A stretch of DNA of 64,000 nt from Lacrimispora xylanisolvens (GTDB taxonomy: Bacteria; Bacillota; Clostridia; Lachnospirales; Lachnospiraceae), in contig NZ_PTJA01000012.1 of assembly GCF_002934545.1 (NCBI RefSeq), positions 1-64,000 of the forward strand. Reading direction: 5' to 3'. The number at the start of each line of letters is the position of its first letter. Within the stretch, counting starts at the first letter, position 1. Shown here piece by piece: positions 1-9,303 of this stretch. A program made the translations under genes and the position numbers. Below the pieces are notes generated by a model, which saw only the letters and a list, made by a program, of their open reading frames with translations, did no database searches and was not told where the DNA came from.

Positions 1-55
1 ATGGCGAAGTCACACCTTCGCTCTTTTGCTATGCTATTTTTTATTTCAATACTAT

Positions 56-93
56 TATACACTATTTTTGACTATTTGCGGAATTTCCTATAA
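56..93 (+). repeat. 38-bp dispersed repeat, copy 1
   Basis: This 38-bp stretch recurs at 37663-37700 in the same orientation with one mismatch (position 81, G here and C there). In both places it lies just beyond an intrinsic terminator that ends a minus-strand operon. Read on the plus strand it contains TTTTGA, 17 bp and TATAAA, so it could act as a weak promoter firing into the neighbouring terminator. Its function is unknown to me. Confidence 0.85.
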
Positions 94-97
94 AGCA

Positions 98-130
98 AAA
101 AAGAGGGAGATCACTCCCCCTTCTTTTTTT
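98..130. terminator. Intrinsic terminator after chemoreceptor operon
   Basis: The stem pairs AAGAGGGAG (101-109) with CTCCCCCTT (114-122), with one mismatch and a 4-nt loop. An A-run on one side and a T-run on the other allow termination in both directions. It lies about 100 bp downstream of the minus-strand chemoreceptor stop codon. Confidence 0.75.
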
Positions 131-232
131 ACATCCAGTATATTCCTTTTTTTCCAATGTGTCAAAATGGTTTTGCAATTTTCGACAAAATTTTTGATAA
201 GATCTATCAACAAAGGAGGGCAGGCATACAGT

Positions 233-1990
233 TTAATACTTGTCGCTGCTATAATCAATCTTTGCAGAGGTTACAAAAGCAGGTTTCTCAAACCGGTTTA
301 TTACAGGTTCATCGTCACTAAGGCTGAATCTTCCAACTGCCTGATTGAGCATTTCCGCCTGTGCCGCCATCTCTTCACTGGAAGCAGAACTTTCTTCGGC
401 AGTTGCGGCATTGGTCTGGACGACGGAGGATACCTGGGTAAGACCCTGGTTAATCTCTCCTATGGCCAGAACCTGACTGGATGAGGCCTCTGAAATCTCA
501 TGAATGGCAGAAACCGCCAAAGATGCTTTTTCGGATACTACTTTTAAAATCACAGCTGTTTCCGATGCATATTTTTCCCCATCTGTAATTCTGTTGACAG
601 ACTGTTCAATCAGTTCTGCTGTCTGTCTTGCAGCCTCGGAAGATTTGGTTGCAAGATTGCGGACTTCATCCGCCACCACTGCAAACCCCTTTCCCGCACT
701 TCCTGCTCTGGCAGATTCAACTGCCGCATTGAGAGCAAGGATATTGGTCTGAAACGCAATATCTTCAATTACCTTCGTAATGCTGGAAATCTTATGAGAA
801 GAAGCTCCGATCTCTTTCATCGTATCATTGAGTTTCTGCATATGGATGTTTCCTTCATTTACACCATCCCCTGCTTCCCGGACATAGACAGTGGCTTTCT
901 CCACATTTTCGGCATTCTGTTCCGCCTGTCTGGCCACACCAGTCACAGAGGCGTTTAACTCTTCTATGGTAGCCGCCTGTTCCGTTGCTCCGGAAGCAAG
1001 CGCCTGGGCACCGGAAGATACCTGTTCGGCTCCGGTGTGAACCTGCTGGGCAGCCGTTCGGATGGTAAGCAGTGTCTGGTTTAAATCATTTTTAATCCGT
1101 TCCAGTGCAAGTCCCAGGACATCGCCTTCTGATCTTACGGGAACTTCCCGGGTAAAATCACCCCGGCTGATGTTCTCTGCTGCAGCGGTCTGGCTGCGGA
1201 TGCTCTCTAACATGCGTTTAAAAGATTCTGCCAGTTTTCCTGTCTCATCCTCTGAATCGATATGACCCAGATTCACATCTGTATAACCCAGTGAAATTCT
1301 GTCTGCTGCTTCCACCACATGACCAATTGGTTCACTGATCATTCTGGAAATCCTTATTCCAAGATATATGGCTGCTGCGGCTCCCATGATTACAAAAGCA
1401 ATCAGAATAAAAGAGGCAAATGCGGCAGTCCGGTCATTATTTTCACTGGTAGAACGGATTCCGTCCATACGGTTGCTGATCAGGGTATTAAAGTTATTAT
1501 AAATGGTCTGGATCTGATCAGAACTCTCTGTAAGTGCGGCAGATGAGGTTTTCTGATTTCCTCCCTTTGCAGCCTCCAGGCATTTTAAGACAGCTGGATC
1601 ATAAGTATCCGTAAACAGTTTCACACCCTCGTCAATAATTCCGTGAGATTCAGAATCCGCCGGATCAATGGATTTTTTGTATGCTGCTGCATGATTTAAA
1701 AATTCTTCTTTTTGTGTCTTATAATTTTGCTCCAGTTCACTTAGCTTCTGGCTGTCTCCTGTCTGGATCACCATATCTCTGGAATCAGACTTTATCTGAT
1801 ATAAGTTCTCGATGGCAAGAATCAAATCATTCATGGGAGCAGTTTTTACCTGATACATGTAGGTATCCATTGCGTCAATGCGCGCCATCCCCAGGAGACC
1901 CACTGCACCAACTAAAAGCATGATAACAGTAACGGTCAGGAAGCCTGTAATGAGTTTTTTTGAAATACTGTAGTTTTTAAATTTTTTCAT
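233..1990 (-). CDS. Methyl-accepting chemotaxis protein (4-helix-bundle sensor type)
   Basis: This 585-residue transmembrane chemoreceptor should pass ligand signals to CheA/CheW. TM1 lies at about residues 13-35, followed by an extracytoplasmic helical region of about 150 residues like 4HB_MCP sensors. TM2 is at about 188-211, then comes HAMP and a long cytoplasmic signalling coiled coil. The conserved hairpin tip reads [20 protein letters not shown]. The start was placed at the ATG at 1990, where GAGGAT is at RBS distance and the next residues lead into TM1. An in-frame upstream extension would lie inside the preceding gene. The stop of the upstream chemoreceptor is 25 bp away, so the two are co-transcribed. 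The ligand is unknown. Confidence 0.93.
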   Translation of the reverse strand: MKKFKNYSISKKLITGFLTVTVIMLLVGAVGLLGMARIDAMDTYMYQVKTAPMNDLILAIENLYQIKSDSRDMVIQTGDSQKLSELEQNYKTQKEEFLNHAAAYKKSIDPADSESHGIIDEGVKLFTDTYDPAVLKCLEAAKGGNQKTSSAALTESSDQIQTIYNNFNTLISNRMDGIRSTSENNDRTAAFASFILIAFVIMGAAAAIYLGIRISRMISEPIGHVVEAADRISLGYTDVNLGHIDSEDETGKLAESFKRMLESIRSQTAAAENISRGDFTREVPVRSEGDVLGLALERIKNDLNQTLLTIRTAAQQVHTGAEQVSSGAQALASGATEQAATIEELNASVTGVARQAEQNAENVEKATVYVREAGDGVNEGNIHMQKLNDTMKEIGASSHKISSITKVIEDIAFQTNILALNAAVESARAGSAGKGFAVVADEVRNLATKSSEAARQTAELIEQSVNRITDGEKYASETAVILKVVSEKASLAVSAIHEISEASSSQVLAIGEINQGLTQVSSVVQTNAATAEESSASSEEMAAQAEMLNQAVGRFSLSDDEPVINRFEKPAFVTSAKIDYSSDKY

Positions 1991-2015
1991 TTGTATCCTC
2001 ACATTAGTAATATTC

Positions 2016-4070
2016 TCAGCTAAGTTTAAATTTTCCCACTTCATCCCGAAGTGTCTGTGCCTGAGCTGCCAGTTCCTCACTGGAAGCAGAGCTTTCCTCT
2101 GCAGTTGCAGCATTGGATTGTACCACTGATGATACCTGACTGAGGGCCTGGTGCATCTGGATTGCTGCTTCCGCCTGTGATCTGGAGGAAGCTTCAATTT
2201 CTCCAATAACCTTCTCTACAAAACCAGAGCTTACCGCAACATCATTTAACGTTTCTGCAGTAATAGCCACCAGTTTTTCTCCCTTTGATACGGTTTCTGA
2301 AGAATGTACAATAATGGCTGCCGTCTGCCCGGCTGCCTGGGCTGACTTTTCAGCAAGACTGCGGACCTCATCTGCCACCACTGCAAATCCCTTTCCTGCT
2401 TCTCCTGCCCTTGCAGCTTCCACCGCTGCATTCAGCGCCAGAATATTGGTCTGGAAAGCAATGTCTTCTATTACTTTTGTAATGCTGTTTATTTTATCGG
2501 AAGAGCTGCTGATCTCCCTCATAGCTGAGCTTAACTGTTCCATAAATTCATTACTCTTTAAAAGTCCCTGTGACGATACCTGGACAGAATCCGCAGCTTT
2601 CTTTACCTGCTCTAAATTCTGCTGTGCCTGATCAGACATCGATTCAATGGATGCACTTAATTCTTCAATGGTCGCCGCCTGCTCCGCAGAACCGGAGGCC
2701 AGGGTCTGGGCCCCCTGAGATACCTGATCTGCTCCGATTCCCACCTCATCTGCACTGGTCTGTATGATCTTTAATGTCCTGTTTAAAGACTGGGAAATGG
2801 TTAAAAGGGCTTCTTTTACAGGAGCAAACTCACCTTTATAATCCTGATGAAGTTCTATCTGCATAGTTCCATCCGCCATTACCTGAAGCACCTGAGTGAT
2901 TTCATGGATATATCCGATATACCTGTTTAATTGGATCACGGTGCGGTTAAGTGCAAGAGCCATCTGCCCTGTTTCATCATTGGAGCTTACATCTGCCGAT
3001 ATATCCAGCCTGCCGTCTGCAATCAGGTTGGCCGTTTTTGTCAGCTTTTTAAGAGGTGCAACAATCATTTTGGAAATAATCAGAATCATGACGATTACCA
3101 CAAGTAATGCAACCCCAAAAACTCCGATCATCGATGCCGTAATCGTCCTGTATCCTTCATAAAACTCTTTTACCGGAAGACCTGCGGCTACGGTCCAGCC
3201 GGTATCCCCTACCTTACGTACATATCCTTCAACCTCAGACTGATTTGACGTAAAGGAAAGAAATCCTTCTATAGAAGAAGAAAGGGCGTCTTTCATGTTC
3301 TGGGAAATAGTGAGATCTGCAATCTTTTTATTTACCATGTCCTTGTCCGGATGATAGATCACCTGTCCCTCTTTTGATGTCAGTATGTAAAATCCGGTTT
3401 CTCCAAGCTGGTATGAACCAATGGTTTTCACCAGTCCATCGAGAGAAAAGTCAATTCCTACTGCTCCAATCATTTCTTTCCCATCTGCTGCAAACACAGG
3501 TGCTATAATACTCACAATCTGAGCCTTAGTCGCAAAATCCTCAAAAGGCTCCGTCATAATGGTACTTCCGGAATTTACAAGAAGCTGATACCACGGACGT
3601 TCTTTCACACGATAGGTCTGATCTGACACAAAGCCATCGGACTGTGCCAGCTGGCTGGAATCAATATCAGCAACCCAGAATGCTACTACGGATTCCTTAT
3701 CCTTCTCATATGACCGGACCATCGTCTGCTTGATATCATCAAAGCCCGACGCTGATGATATGCTTGTCCCAGGCTTTAAATCCTGAAAGAACTTTTGAAA
3801 TGCGATTGTGTCTGATAACTGTCCGGTTTTCTGTTTATATTGATTAAAATAGCCTTCCATCTCCACAGCCGCTGCCTGTGTTCTTGCAGTCAGTTCTTTT
3901 TCTGTCATTTCTTCCACACTGGATTTAACCAGAAACAAGATGACAGCACCTACGATGCAAAAAGATAAAATGACAGGGATTCCAACAAAAAAAAGTATTT
4001 TAGTCAGCAGGCTTTTTAAACCATATTTGTGAACCTTTTTCCCGCTTTTTTCAGAAGTATGCTCCGACAT
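2016..4070 (-). CDS. Methyl-accepting chemotaxis protein (dCache sensor type)
   Basis: This is a 684-residue chemoreceptor. TM1 is at about residues 24-48. A periplasmic-side domain of about 270 residues has features of dCache_1 sensors, including [29 protein letters not shown] and a later [17 protein letters not shown] segment. TM2 is at about 315-340, then HAMP and the MCP signalling domain with tip [20 protein letters not shown]. dCache domains commonly bind amino acids or other small metabolites, but the ligand cannot be read here. The ATG at 4070 is preceded by AGGAG. It is the first gene of a two-receptor operon. Confidence 0.94.
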   Translation of the reverse strand: MSEHTSEKSGKKVHKYGLKSLLTKILFFVGIPVILSFCIVGAVILFLVKSSVEEMTEKELTARTQAAAVEMEGYFNQYKQKTGQLSDTIAFQKFFQDLKPGTSISSASGFDDIKQTMVRSYEKDKESVVAFWVADIDSSQLAQSDGFVSDQTYRVKERPWYQLLVNSGSTIMTEPFEDFATKAQIVSIIAPVFAADGKEMIGAVGIDFSLDGLVKTIGSYQLGETGFYILTSKEGQVIYHPDKDMVNKKIADLTISQNMKDALSSSIEGFLSFTSNQSEVEGYVRKVGDTGWTVAAGLPVKEFYEGYRTITASMIGVFGVALLVVIVMILIISKMIVAPLKKLTKTANLIADGRLDISADVSSNDETGQMALALNRTVIQLNRYIGYIHEITQVLQVMADGTMQIELHQDYKGEFAPVKEALLTISQSLNRTLKIIQTSADEVGIGADQVSQGAQTLASGSAEQAATIEELSASIESMSDQAQQNLEQVKKAADSVQVSSQGLLKSNEFMEQLSSAMREISSSSDKINSITKVIEDIAFQTNILALNAAVEAARAGEAGKGFAVVADEVRSLAEKSAQAAGQTAAIIVHSSETVSKGEKLVAITAETLNDVAVSSGFVEKVIGEIEASSRSQAEAAIQMHQALSQVSSVVQSNAATAEESSASSEELAAQAQTLRDEVGKFKLS

Positions 4071-4191
4071 AGTTTTCTCCTTTTTTTCAACTTATTTCTG
4101 GGCGCTCAGACATTATCTAATCCGGTTTTATTTAGAAAATTACTGCTAAACCATGATTGGAATTGATGTATAAAATGCACGCCTATCATAT

Positions 4192-4213
4192 TCGCAGTAT
4201 ACTTGATACTGCG
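4192..4213 (+). repeat. 22-bp palindromic element, left copy
   Basis: The core pairs CGCAGTAT with ATACTGCG around a 5-nt centre. The same 22 bp occurs in exact reverse complement at 4535-4556, so the two copies form an inverted pair about 320 bp apart. Each copy is itself an imperfect palindrome. It could be an operator or the ends of a small decayed non-autonomous element. No target duplication is visible. Confidence 0.75.
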
Positions 4214-4473
4214 TAATATCAGATAAAACCCTTTTATTATCTGTATAATTCGTGTACCGGACGCGCGGAATGACGGAATTAAAAATTATTACTATGCATA
4301 GATATAAATTTTTTTAATATATTTATTCTCTATTTGGAGCATATAATTTTTAATTAAAATGACCAATGATTTGACGGCTTAACTCAATGTTTTTAATAAA
4401 ACAACCCAGTTCAGGCTTGAAATCGCTGTAATAATTTTGATAATATACATATTTCTACATAATATACTAATAT

Positions 4474-4502
4474 TTGACAAATAATTTCGTGTGATGTATA
4501 AT
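4474..4502 (+). promoter_or_regulatory. Consensus sigma-A promoter, rightward
   Basis: TTGACA (4474-4479) and TATAAT (4497-4502) are separated by exactly 17 bp, a perfect match to the vegetative consensus. Transcription would start near 4509 and run toward the terminator at 4630-4674. No gene follows on this strand, so the product would be a short non-coding RNA. Confidence 0.75.
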
Positions 4503-4534
4503 AAAAAAATATTATATTTTCACAAATTTTCACC

Positions 4535-4556
4535 ACGCAGTATCAAGTATACTGCG
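4535..4556 (-). repeat. 22-bp palindromic element, right copy
   Basis: This is the exact reverse complement of the element at 4192-4213. It sits about 27-47 nt downstream of the predicted start of the rightward transcript, so it could act as an operator or as an RNA hairpin. Confidence 0.75.
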
Positions 4557-4629
4557 CCATTTTTGTACAATATGTCCAATCAAACTATTAAAAAAATATG
4601 TAATTAATACTTTTATATTTAAATATAAA

Positions 4630-4674
4630 AATAGCCTGCAAACTGTAAATTCTAAGTTTGCAGGCTATTTTTAT
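4630..4674. terminator. Strong bidirectional terminator
   Basis: A perfect 15-bp stem pairs AATAGCCTGCAAACT (4630-4644) with AGTTTGCAGGCTATT (4655-4669). T-rich tracts follow on both strands. It ends the leftward sulfate operon after cysN and would also stop the rightward transcript from 4509. Confidence 0.9.
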
Positions 4675-4683
4675 TACTCCATT

Positions 4684-6372
4684 TTAAATAATCCAGAAAT
4701 TTTCGTTACATACAATCCGTCTGTACGTTTCGAATTTAGACCATTTATTATGAAAAGCGATTTTATTGTCAGCTCCCAGATCATTAAATTCACGCAGACA
4801 GTTTGACAGATCTTCTTTGGAACTGATTTTTAAGGCAAAGCCTCTTTCATCGAGAATTGGTAACCCCGAATAACTATAATCATCAAGGCTTATGATATCC
4901 TGGATTGTCTGGTTTCGCACAAGAACTGCCACGGAGTCATCCAATGATATTACATCAAAAAAGTCGGGATAATGGAAGCTGTCTCCTGAAACAGAAACGA
5001 CGTCGCCCTGACGATAGGTGGTCTCTTTTGTCTTCTGTCTGGAGAGGAACGCATTTTCCAGGTTAAAATAGAATTCTTCAAAAATATATCCGCCAGCCCG
5101 TAATCCGCCTTTTTCAAAATATGGTTTTTCGTCCCCGTTTTCCACCTGCTCCACCACTCCGCAGGCCGATGTCATATGACTCACCCGGTCTATTAAAATC
5201 AGCTCTCCCAGTGTTTTATTTCTTTTAAATTCATCAACCGGAATCCGTTGGGAAAATTCAAGCAGACAGGACGCAATTTCATTTTTACTAATCTCATGGG
5301 CAGGTAAATGCTCCCCTGTATTAATATCCACCTGGTACTCAATGCGTTTGACCACTGCCGGAAGCATTCTTGTTCCCAGTTTCAGCAGATAATCGTTTCC
5401 TTCCTTAAGCGGAACTTCATCCATCCATAAGATAGAAGCTTTTACTTCTTTGCTTACAGGCAGCTGATCCTGATCCGTCAGAACGTTTCCCCGGCTCACA
5501 TCCACTTCTCTGTCAAGCTGTATGGTAACTGCCTGACCAACACTCGCCTGGTCAGAGGACCGGTCTCCCACCAGGATGCTCTTTACTTTTGCAGTTTCAT
5601 TTCCGGGAAGTACCGTAAGGCTTTGTCCGACCGTGACGGTTCCTGATTCCACCTGGCCCTGAAATCCACGAAATTCATGGTCAGGGCGGCAAACTCTCTG
5701 GACTGGCATATAAAAACCGCTTCCTTCATCTTCAGTAACCTCTGTCTGCTCCAGACAGGAAAGGAGGGTTTCTCCCTGATACCAGGGCATATGATCTGAT
5801 TTTACCGTTACATTATCTCCTTCCGTAGCGCTGACAGGAATAATCGTCACATGTTTTAAAGACAAATCCTCAGTAAGAACCCGGATGCTCCGGCTGATCT
5901 CTTCAAATCGCTTCTGACTGTAATCTGCCAGATCCATTTTATTCACTGCAAAAATGAAATGGCGGATTCCCATAAGGGAACAGATTCTTAAGTGGCGCCT
6001 GGTCTGTACCAGAACCCCCTGCTTCGCATCCACCAGAATGATTGCCAGCTGGGCGAAAGAAGCTCCCACCGCCATGTTTCTTGTATATTCTTCGTGTCCC
6101 GGTGTATCCGCGACAATAAAACTACGTTTCTCCGTTGTAAAATACCGGTATGCCACATCAATGGTAATTCCCTGCTCCCGTTCTGCCATCAGACCGTCTA
6201 AAAGAAGGGAATAATCAATCTCACCGCCTCTGGAACCTACCTTACTGTCAAGCAGCAGCGCTTTTTCCTGATCTGCATACAGCAGCTTGGAATCATAGAG
6301 TATATGACCGATCAAAGTGGATTTTCCATCGTCCACACTTCCACAGGTAATAAATTTCAGCAATCCGTTCAT
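4684..6372 (-). CDS. cysN: Sulfate adenylyltransferase subunit 1 (GTPase) with C-terminal extension
   Basis: CysN drives the unfavourable formation of APS from ATP and sulfate by GTP hydrolysis in complex with CysD. GTPase motifs are clear: GSVDDGKS at residues 11-18, DTPGH at 89-93 and NKMD at 144-147, followed by EF-Tu-like beta-barrel domains. At 562 residues it is about 90 residues longer than typical stand-alone CysN. The extra C-terminal part is not an APS kinase because it has no P-loop, and I do not recognise its fold. The cysD stop and this ATG overlap as TGATG, which indicates translational coupling. It is the last gene of the sulfate operon. Confidence 0.93.
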   Translation of the reverse strand: MNGLLKFITCGSVDDGKSTLIGHILYDSKLLYADQEKALLLDSKVGSRGGEIDYSLLLDGLMAEREQGITIDVAYRYFTTEKRSFIVADTPGHEEYTRNMAVGASFAQLAIILVDAKQGVLVQTRRHLRICSLMGIRHFIFAVNKMDLADYSQKRFEEISRSIRVLTEDLSLKHVTIIPVSATEGDNVTVKSDHMPWYQGETLLSCLEQTEVTEDEGSGFYMPVQRVCRPDHEFRGFQGQVESGTVTVGQSLTVLPGNETAKVKSILVGDRSSDQASVGQAVTIQLDREVDVSRGNVLTDQDQLPVSKEVKASILWMDEVPLKEGNDYLLKLGTRMLPAVVKRIEYQVDINTGEHLPAHEISKNEIASCLLEFSQRIPVDEFKRNKTLGELILIDRVSHMTSACGVVEQVENGDEKPYFEKGGLRAGGYIFEEFYFNLENAFLSRQKTKETTYRQGDVVSVSGDSFHYPDFFDVISLDDSVAVLVRNQTIQDIISLDDYSYSGLPILDERGFALKISSKEDLSNCLREFNDLGADNKIAFHNKWSKFETYRRIVCNENFWII

Positions 6373-7274
6373 CAGAAATAGCCCTCCCTTTTTCTCTTTT
6401 CCATACTGGCGGCTCCGCCGTCTTTGTCAATCACCCGGCTGGTCCGTTCTGATTCTACGGAGCTTAACGTTTCATCAATGATCTGATCAATGGTAACCGC
6501 ATCGGATAGAACGCCGCCAGAAAGGGGATAACAGCCCAGCGTCCGGAAACGAACCTTTTTCAGCTGTGGAACCTCTCCGGGATAGAGCCGCATACGGTCG
6601 TCATCCACCATAATAATATCATCATCCCGATAAACCACTGGCCTTTCTGCTGCAAAATACAATGGAACAATGGGGATATTCTCCTGTTTTATGTACTGCC
6701 AGATGTCCTTTTCCGTCCAGTTGGAGATAGGAAATACCCGGATGCTCTCTCCTTTATAAATCTCTGTGTTGTAAAGCTTCCACATCTCCGGCCTCTGATT
6801 TTTTGGATCCCAGGCATGGGCAGCATTCCGGAAGGAGAAGATCCGTTCCTTTGCCCTGCTCTTTTCCTCATCCCGTCTTCCTCCCCCAAAGGCTGCTGTA
6901 AATCCATACTTATTTAATGCCTGCTTTAACGCCTGTGTTTTCATGATATCCGTATAGGATGAACCGTGGTCAAATGGATTGATCCCCCGTGCAACGCCGT
7001 CTTCATTGATATATTCCAGCAGCTCGATTCCCAGTTCCCTGGCTGTTCTGTCCCGAAATTCAATCATCTCTTTAAACTTCCAGGTGGTGTTCACATGGAG
7101 AAATGGGAAAGGCGGTTTTTCCGGATAAAAAGCCTTTAACGCCAGATGAAGCATGACGGAACTGTCCTTTCCAATGGAATAGAGCATAACCGGCTTCTCA
7201 CACTGGGCGGCTACCTCTCTGATAATATATATTGCCTCTGCTTCCAATTCATCCAGATGGGTTAATCTGCTCAT
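6372..7274 (-). CDS. cysD: Sulfate adenylyltransferase subunit 2
   Basis: CysD is the catalytic ATP sulfurylase subunit, an N-type ATP pyrophosphatase that adenylylates sulfate with CysN. The PP-loop SIGKDSS is at residues 33-39, and downstream motifs such as [15 protein letters not shown] match the family. The length of 300 residues is normal. The ATG at 7274 was chosen because GAGGAG lies 8 nt upstream and the protein then starts as other CysD proteins do. An ATG at 7280 is too close to that site. The gene lies 14 bp after the ferredoxin-like gene. Confidence 0.95.
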   Translation of the reverse strand: MSRLTHLDELEAEAIYIIREVAAQCEKPVMLYSIGKDSSVMLHLALKAFYPEKPPFPFLHVNTTWKFKEMIEFRDRTARELGIELLEYINEDGVARGINPFDHGSSYTDIMKTQALKQALNKYGFTAAFGGGRRDEEKSRAKERIFSFRNAAHAWDPKNQRPEMWKLYNTEIYKGESIRVFPISNWTEKDIWQYIKQENIPIVPLYFAAERPVVYRDDDIIMVDDDRMRLYPGEVPQLKKVRFRTLGCYPLSGGVLSDAVTIDQIIDETLSSVESERTSRVIDKDGGAASMEKRKREGYF

Positions 7275-7287
7275 AATCATCTCTCCT

Positions 7288-7599
7288 CTAATACTTATTC
7301 GAATTCTTACCGTTGACCTCAATGATGCGAACGGTACCATCGGGTCTTGTGACTTTCCAAAGAAGGAGATCACCATGTTCTGAAACGTTCATCACAGTAC
7401 CATTTCCTCCCATATCGGCTCCTAAGTAAAAATCAATGGCTCCAAACCCACATTCCTTTACACAGGAAGCGCATCCCCAGCAGTCTCTGTCATATTTTAT
7501 AAATGCTTTCCCGTCTTTTTCCTTAATCAGACTCCCCGGACACACTCTGGTGCATGCCAGACAACCCACACATGCTTCTTTAGATATCCGTATGCTCAT
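7288..7599 (-). CDS. aprB: APS reductase beta subunit-like 2x[4Fe-4S] ferredoxin
   Basis: This 103-residue protein has two ferredoxin cysteine clusters: [13 protein letters not shown] near residues 10-22 and [12 protein letters not shown] near 40-51. A short C-terminal tail follows, resembling but shorter than AprB of sulfate reducers. It should pass electrons to the flavoprotein AprA for reduction of APS to AMP and sulfite. Its start overlaps the aprA stop by 20 bp, and AAGGAGAG precedes the ATG. The position between aprA and cysDN supports an APS-reduction role over a generic ferredoxin. Confidence 0.87.
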   Translation of the reverse strand: MSIRISKEACVGCLACTRVCPGSLIKEKDGKAFIKYDRDCWGCASCVKECGFGAIDFYLGADMGGNGTVMNVSEHGDLLLWKVTRPDGTVRIIEVNGKNSNKY

Positions 7600-9268
7600 A
7601 ATCGCTCTCCTTTCCTATGTCACGGAGTCTTAAAACCAGCGCTCCATCTTTCATTGTGGAGTTAACAAATTTATGATAAGCCTCATCTGACCCGGGAAAA
7701 TCCAGATTTTCCTGGAAGGAGTGCCACCTGGTCTCTTTTCTGAAACCTAAATGGGCAATCACTGACCGGCATACAACCAGGCGTTCCAGCAGCTCATACA
7801 CAAACATCAGCTCATGCATGTCGGAGGCATTCAAATATCTGGTCAGCTTCGTGATTTCCAGTATTTTTTCTTCCCCAAGCTTCAGCTGCTTTTCATTATA
7901 CTGATAATTGACTGAAATCCCTCCTGCATACTCATCCATCACCTTCTGCATGGCTTCTTCCAGTTCCTCTGCTGTAAAAACAGCCTCTGAGCCATTTAAA
8001 ATGCGTTCATACTCCCGGAAGGTTTCCTCGGCAAAGGACAAAGCTTCATAGGAAGAATCCATTTTCCGGCCTTTTTTAATAATATCAAGTGCGGCGATCT
8101 CCCCTTCCGCCAGGGCGCCAGTCACATACTTCTGGGGACAGCCGCCTGCTACGTCACCTGCTGCATACAGACCGGTTACAGTGGTTTCCCTGTTGGTATT
8201 AATCCAGTAACCGCTTGCAGTGTGCCCTCCAACGATATAAGGCTCGGTTCCGGCTATTTCCACATCCTCTTTTCCAGGGGTCCTGTCACTTTGCAGCCAC
8301 CGAAGAGTCTGGCTGGGAGCCATATTTAAGTACGCTTTCAGTAAATCCTCCTCTGTTTCTTTGTCAATTCCCTCTGTGTGAAGATAGCAGGGGCCATTAC
8401 CAAGCTGATTCTCCCTTACGGTTCCATAGACCCGTTCACTGGTGGTAATTCCGTATTTTTCTTCGTAAATCTCCCCTTTTGAATTGATCTGTTTTGCTCT
8501 GACTCCCTGAGCAATGGTTCCGGTAGGTGCTATGGTATCCTTGCAGCGGAGTGCAATAAACCGCATCTCAAAGGAGGTCATTTCTGCACCTGCCTTAATT
8601 CCCATGGCATAACCTGCACCTGTATTAAAAGGAGGATACCACATCTTATGGCGGGAAAAACCCGGATTATTGGGTTTATATAGCCCAGCCGCACCTCCGG
8701 TAGTCACAATAACGGCTGCTGCCCGGATCTCATAAGCGGTGGTCTCTTCCATATGAAACCCTACGGCTCCTTTTACTTCATTGTCAGTTACAAGAAGATC
8801 GGTTATATTTACGTGCTCTAAAACCGTGACATTTGGTGCCTGCAATACGGCATCGGCAAGAATAGGCTTTATATTCTCTCCATTAATCTTAATATTGCGT
8901 TTTCCTCTGGTCACATAATTACCCGTTTCATCCTTTAGGATCACAAGCCCCAGCCGTTCTAAATCGGCTGTCACTTTATTAAATCTCCTGGCTGCCGTTA
9001 ACAGAAGATCCTCTCTGGCTATGCCCGCCGCATCTTTCATTGCATAGTCCACATAATCCTCAGGGGTCTGCCCGTCAGTAATATAGGCATTGATGGCATT
9101 CACCCCTGCTGCCAGACAGCCGCTCCGCCGGATCCCTGCTTTTTCGGCAACGATAACCTTTAAATCAGAATGGTTTGAAAGAGTCAGCGCCGCATAACAG
9201 CCAGCCGTCCCTCCCCCTATAATCAGGACATCCGCCGTCATAACTTCCCGTTTTAACCTTATACTCAT
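7580..9268 (-). CDS. aprA: APS reductase alpha subunit-like flavoprotein
   Basis: This 562-residue FAD protein belongs to the fumarate reductase / succinate dehydrogenase flavoprotein superfamily. The dinucleotide-binding motif GGGTAGCYAALTL starts near residue 18, and TGLYAAGDVAGG near the C-terminal third is the second FAD contact. The best reading is AprA, which reduces APS to sulfite and AMP. Supporting context is the downstream AprB-like ferredoxin and CysDN and the upstream sulfate transporter. A generic fumarate reductase or aspartate oxidase is less likely given this operon. AGAGGAG precedes the ATG. Confidence 0.87.
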   Translation of the reverse strand: MSIRLKREVMTADVLIIGGGTAGCYAALTLSNHSDLKVIVAEKAGIRRSGCLAAGVNAINAYITDGQTPEDYVDYAMKDAAGIAREDLLLTAARRFNKVTADLERLGLVILKDETGNYVTRGKRNIKINGENIKPILADAVLQAPNVTVLEHVNITDLLVTDNEVKGAVGFHMEETTAYEIRAAAVIVTTGGAAGLYKPNNPGFSRHKMWYPPFNTGAGYAMGIKAGAEMTSFEMRFIALRCKDTIAPTGTIAQGVRAKQINSKGEIYEEKYGITTSERVYGTVRENQLGNGPCYLHTEGIDKETEEDLLKAYLNMAPSQTLRWLQSDRTPGKEDVEIAGTEPYIVGGHTASGYWINTNRETTVTGLYAAGDVAGGCPQKYVTGALAEGEIAALDIIKKGRKMDSSYEALSFAEETFREYERILNGSEAVFTAEELEEAMQKVMDEYAGGISVNYQYNEKQLKLGEEKILEITKLTRYLNASDMHELMFVYELLERLVVCRSVIAHLGFRKETRWHSFQENLDFPGSDEAYHKFVNSTMKDGALVLRLRDIGKESDYEHTDI

Positions 9269-9303
9269 GTTTGACTCCTCTGTAAGATCTTTATTTTCTA
9301 ACG

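Larger units (their letters stand above)
4509..4674 (+). ncRNA. Candidate small RNA of about 165 nt
   Basis: The unit is defined by a perfect promoter and by a perfect 15-bp terminator stem with a T-rich tail. It contains the right copy of the 22-bp palindrome near its 5' end, which would fold as a hairpin in the RNA. The only ATG frame inside is 11 codons long and has no ribosome binding site. Expression is inferred. The terminator may serve only the convergent cysN gene. Confidence 0.4.
4071..4683. other. 613-bp AT-rich non-coding gap
   Basis: No plausible coding frame was found. The gap holds the inverted 22-bp pair at 4192-4213 and 4535-4556, a perfect consensus promoter at 4474-4502 pointing right, and a strong bidirectional terminator at 4630-4674. 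The promoter for the leftward chemoreceptor operon must also lie here, but I could not identify a convincing sigma-A or sigma-D match. Confidence 0.7.

Noticed and set aside
1991-2206. Longer N-terminus for the first chemoreceptor
   Set aside because: The extra 72 residues lie inside the preceding chemoreceptor gene in another frame, do not resemble chemoreceptors, and the ATG at 1990 has its own ribosome binding site.
4684-6372. CysN-CysC (NodQ-like) fusion
   Set aside because: The C-terminal extension has no Walker A motif or other APS kinase feature.
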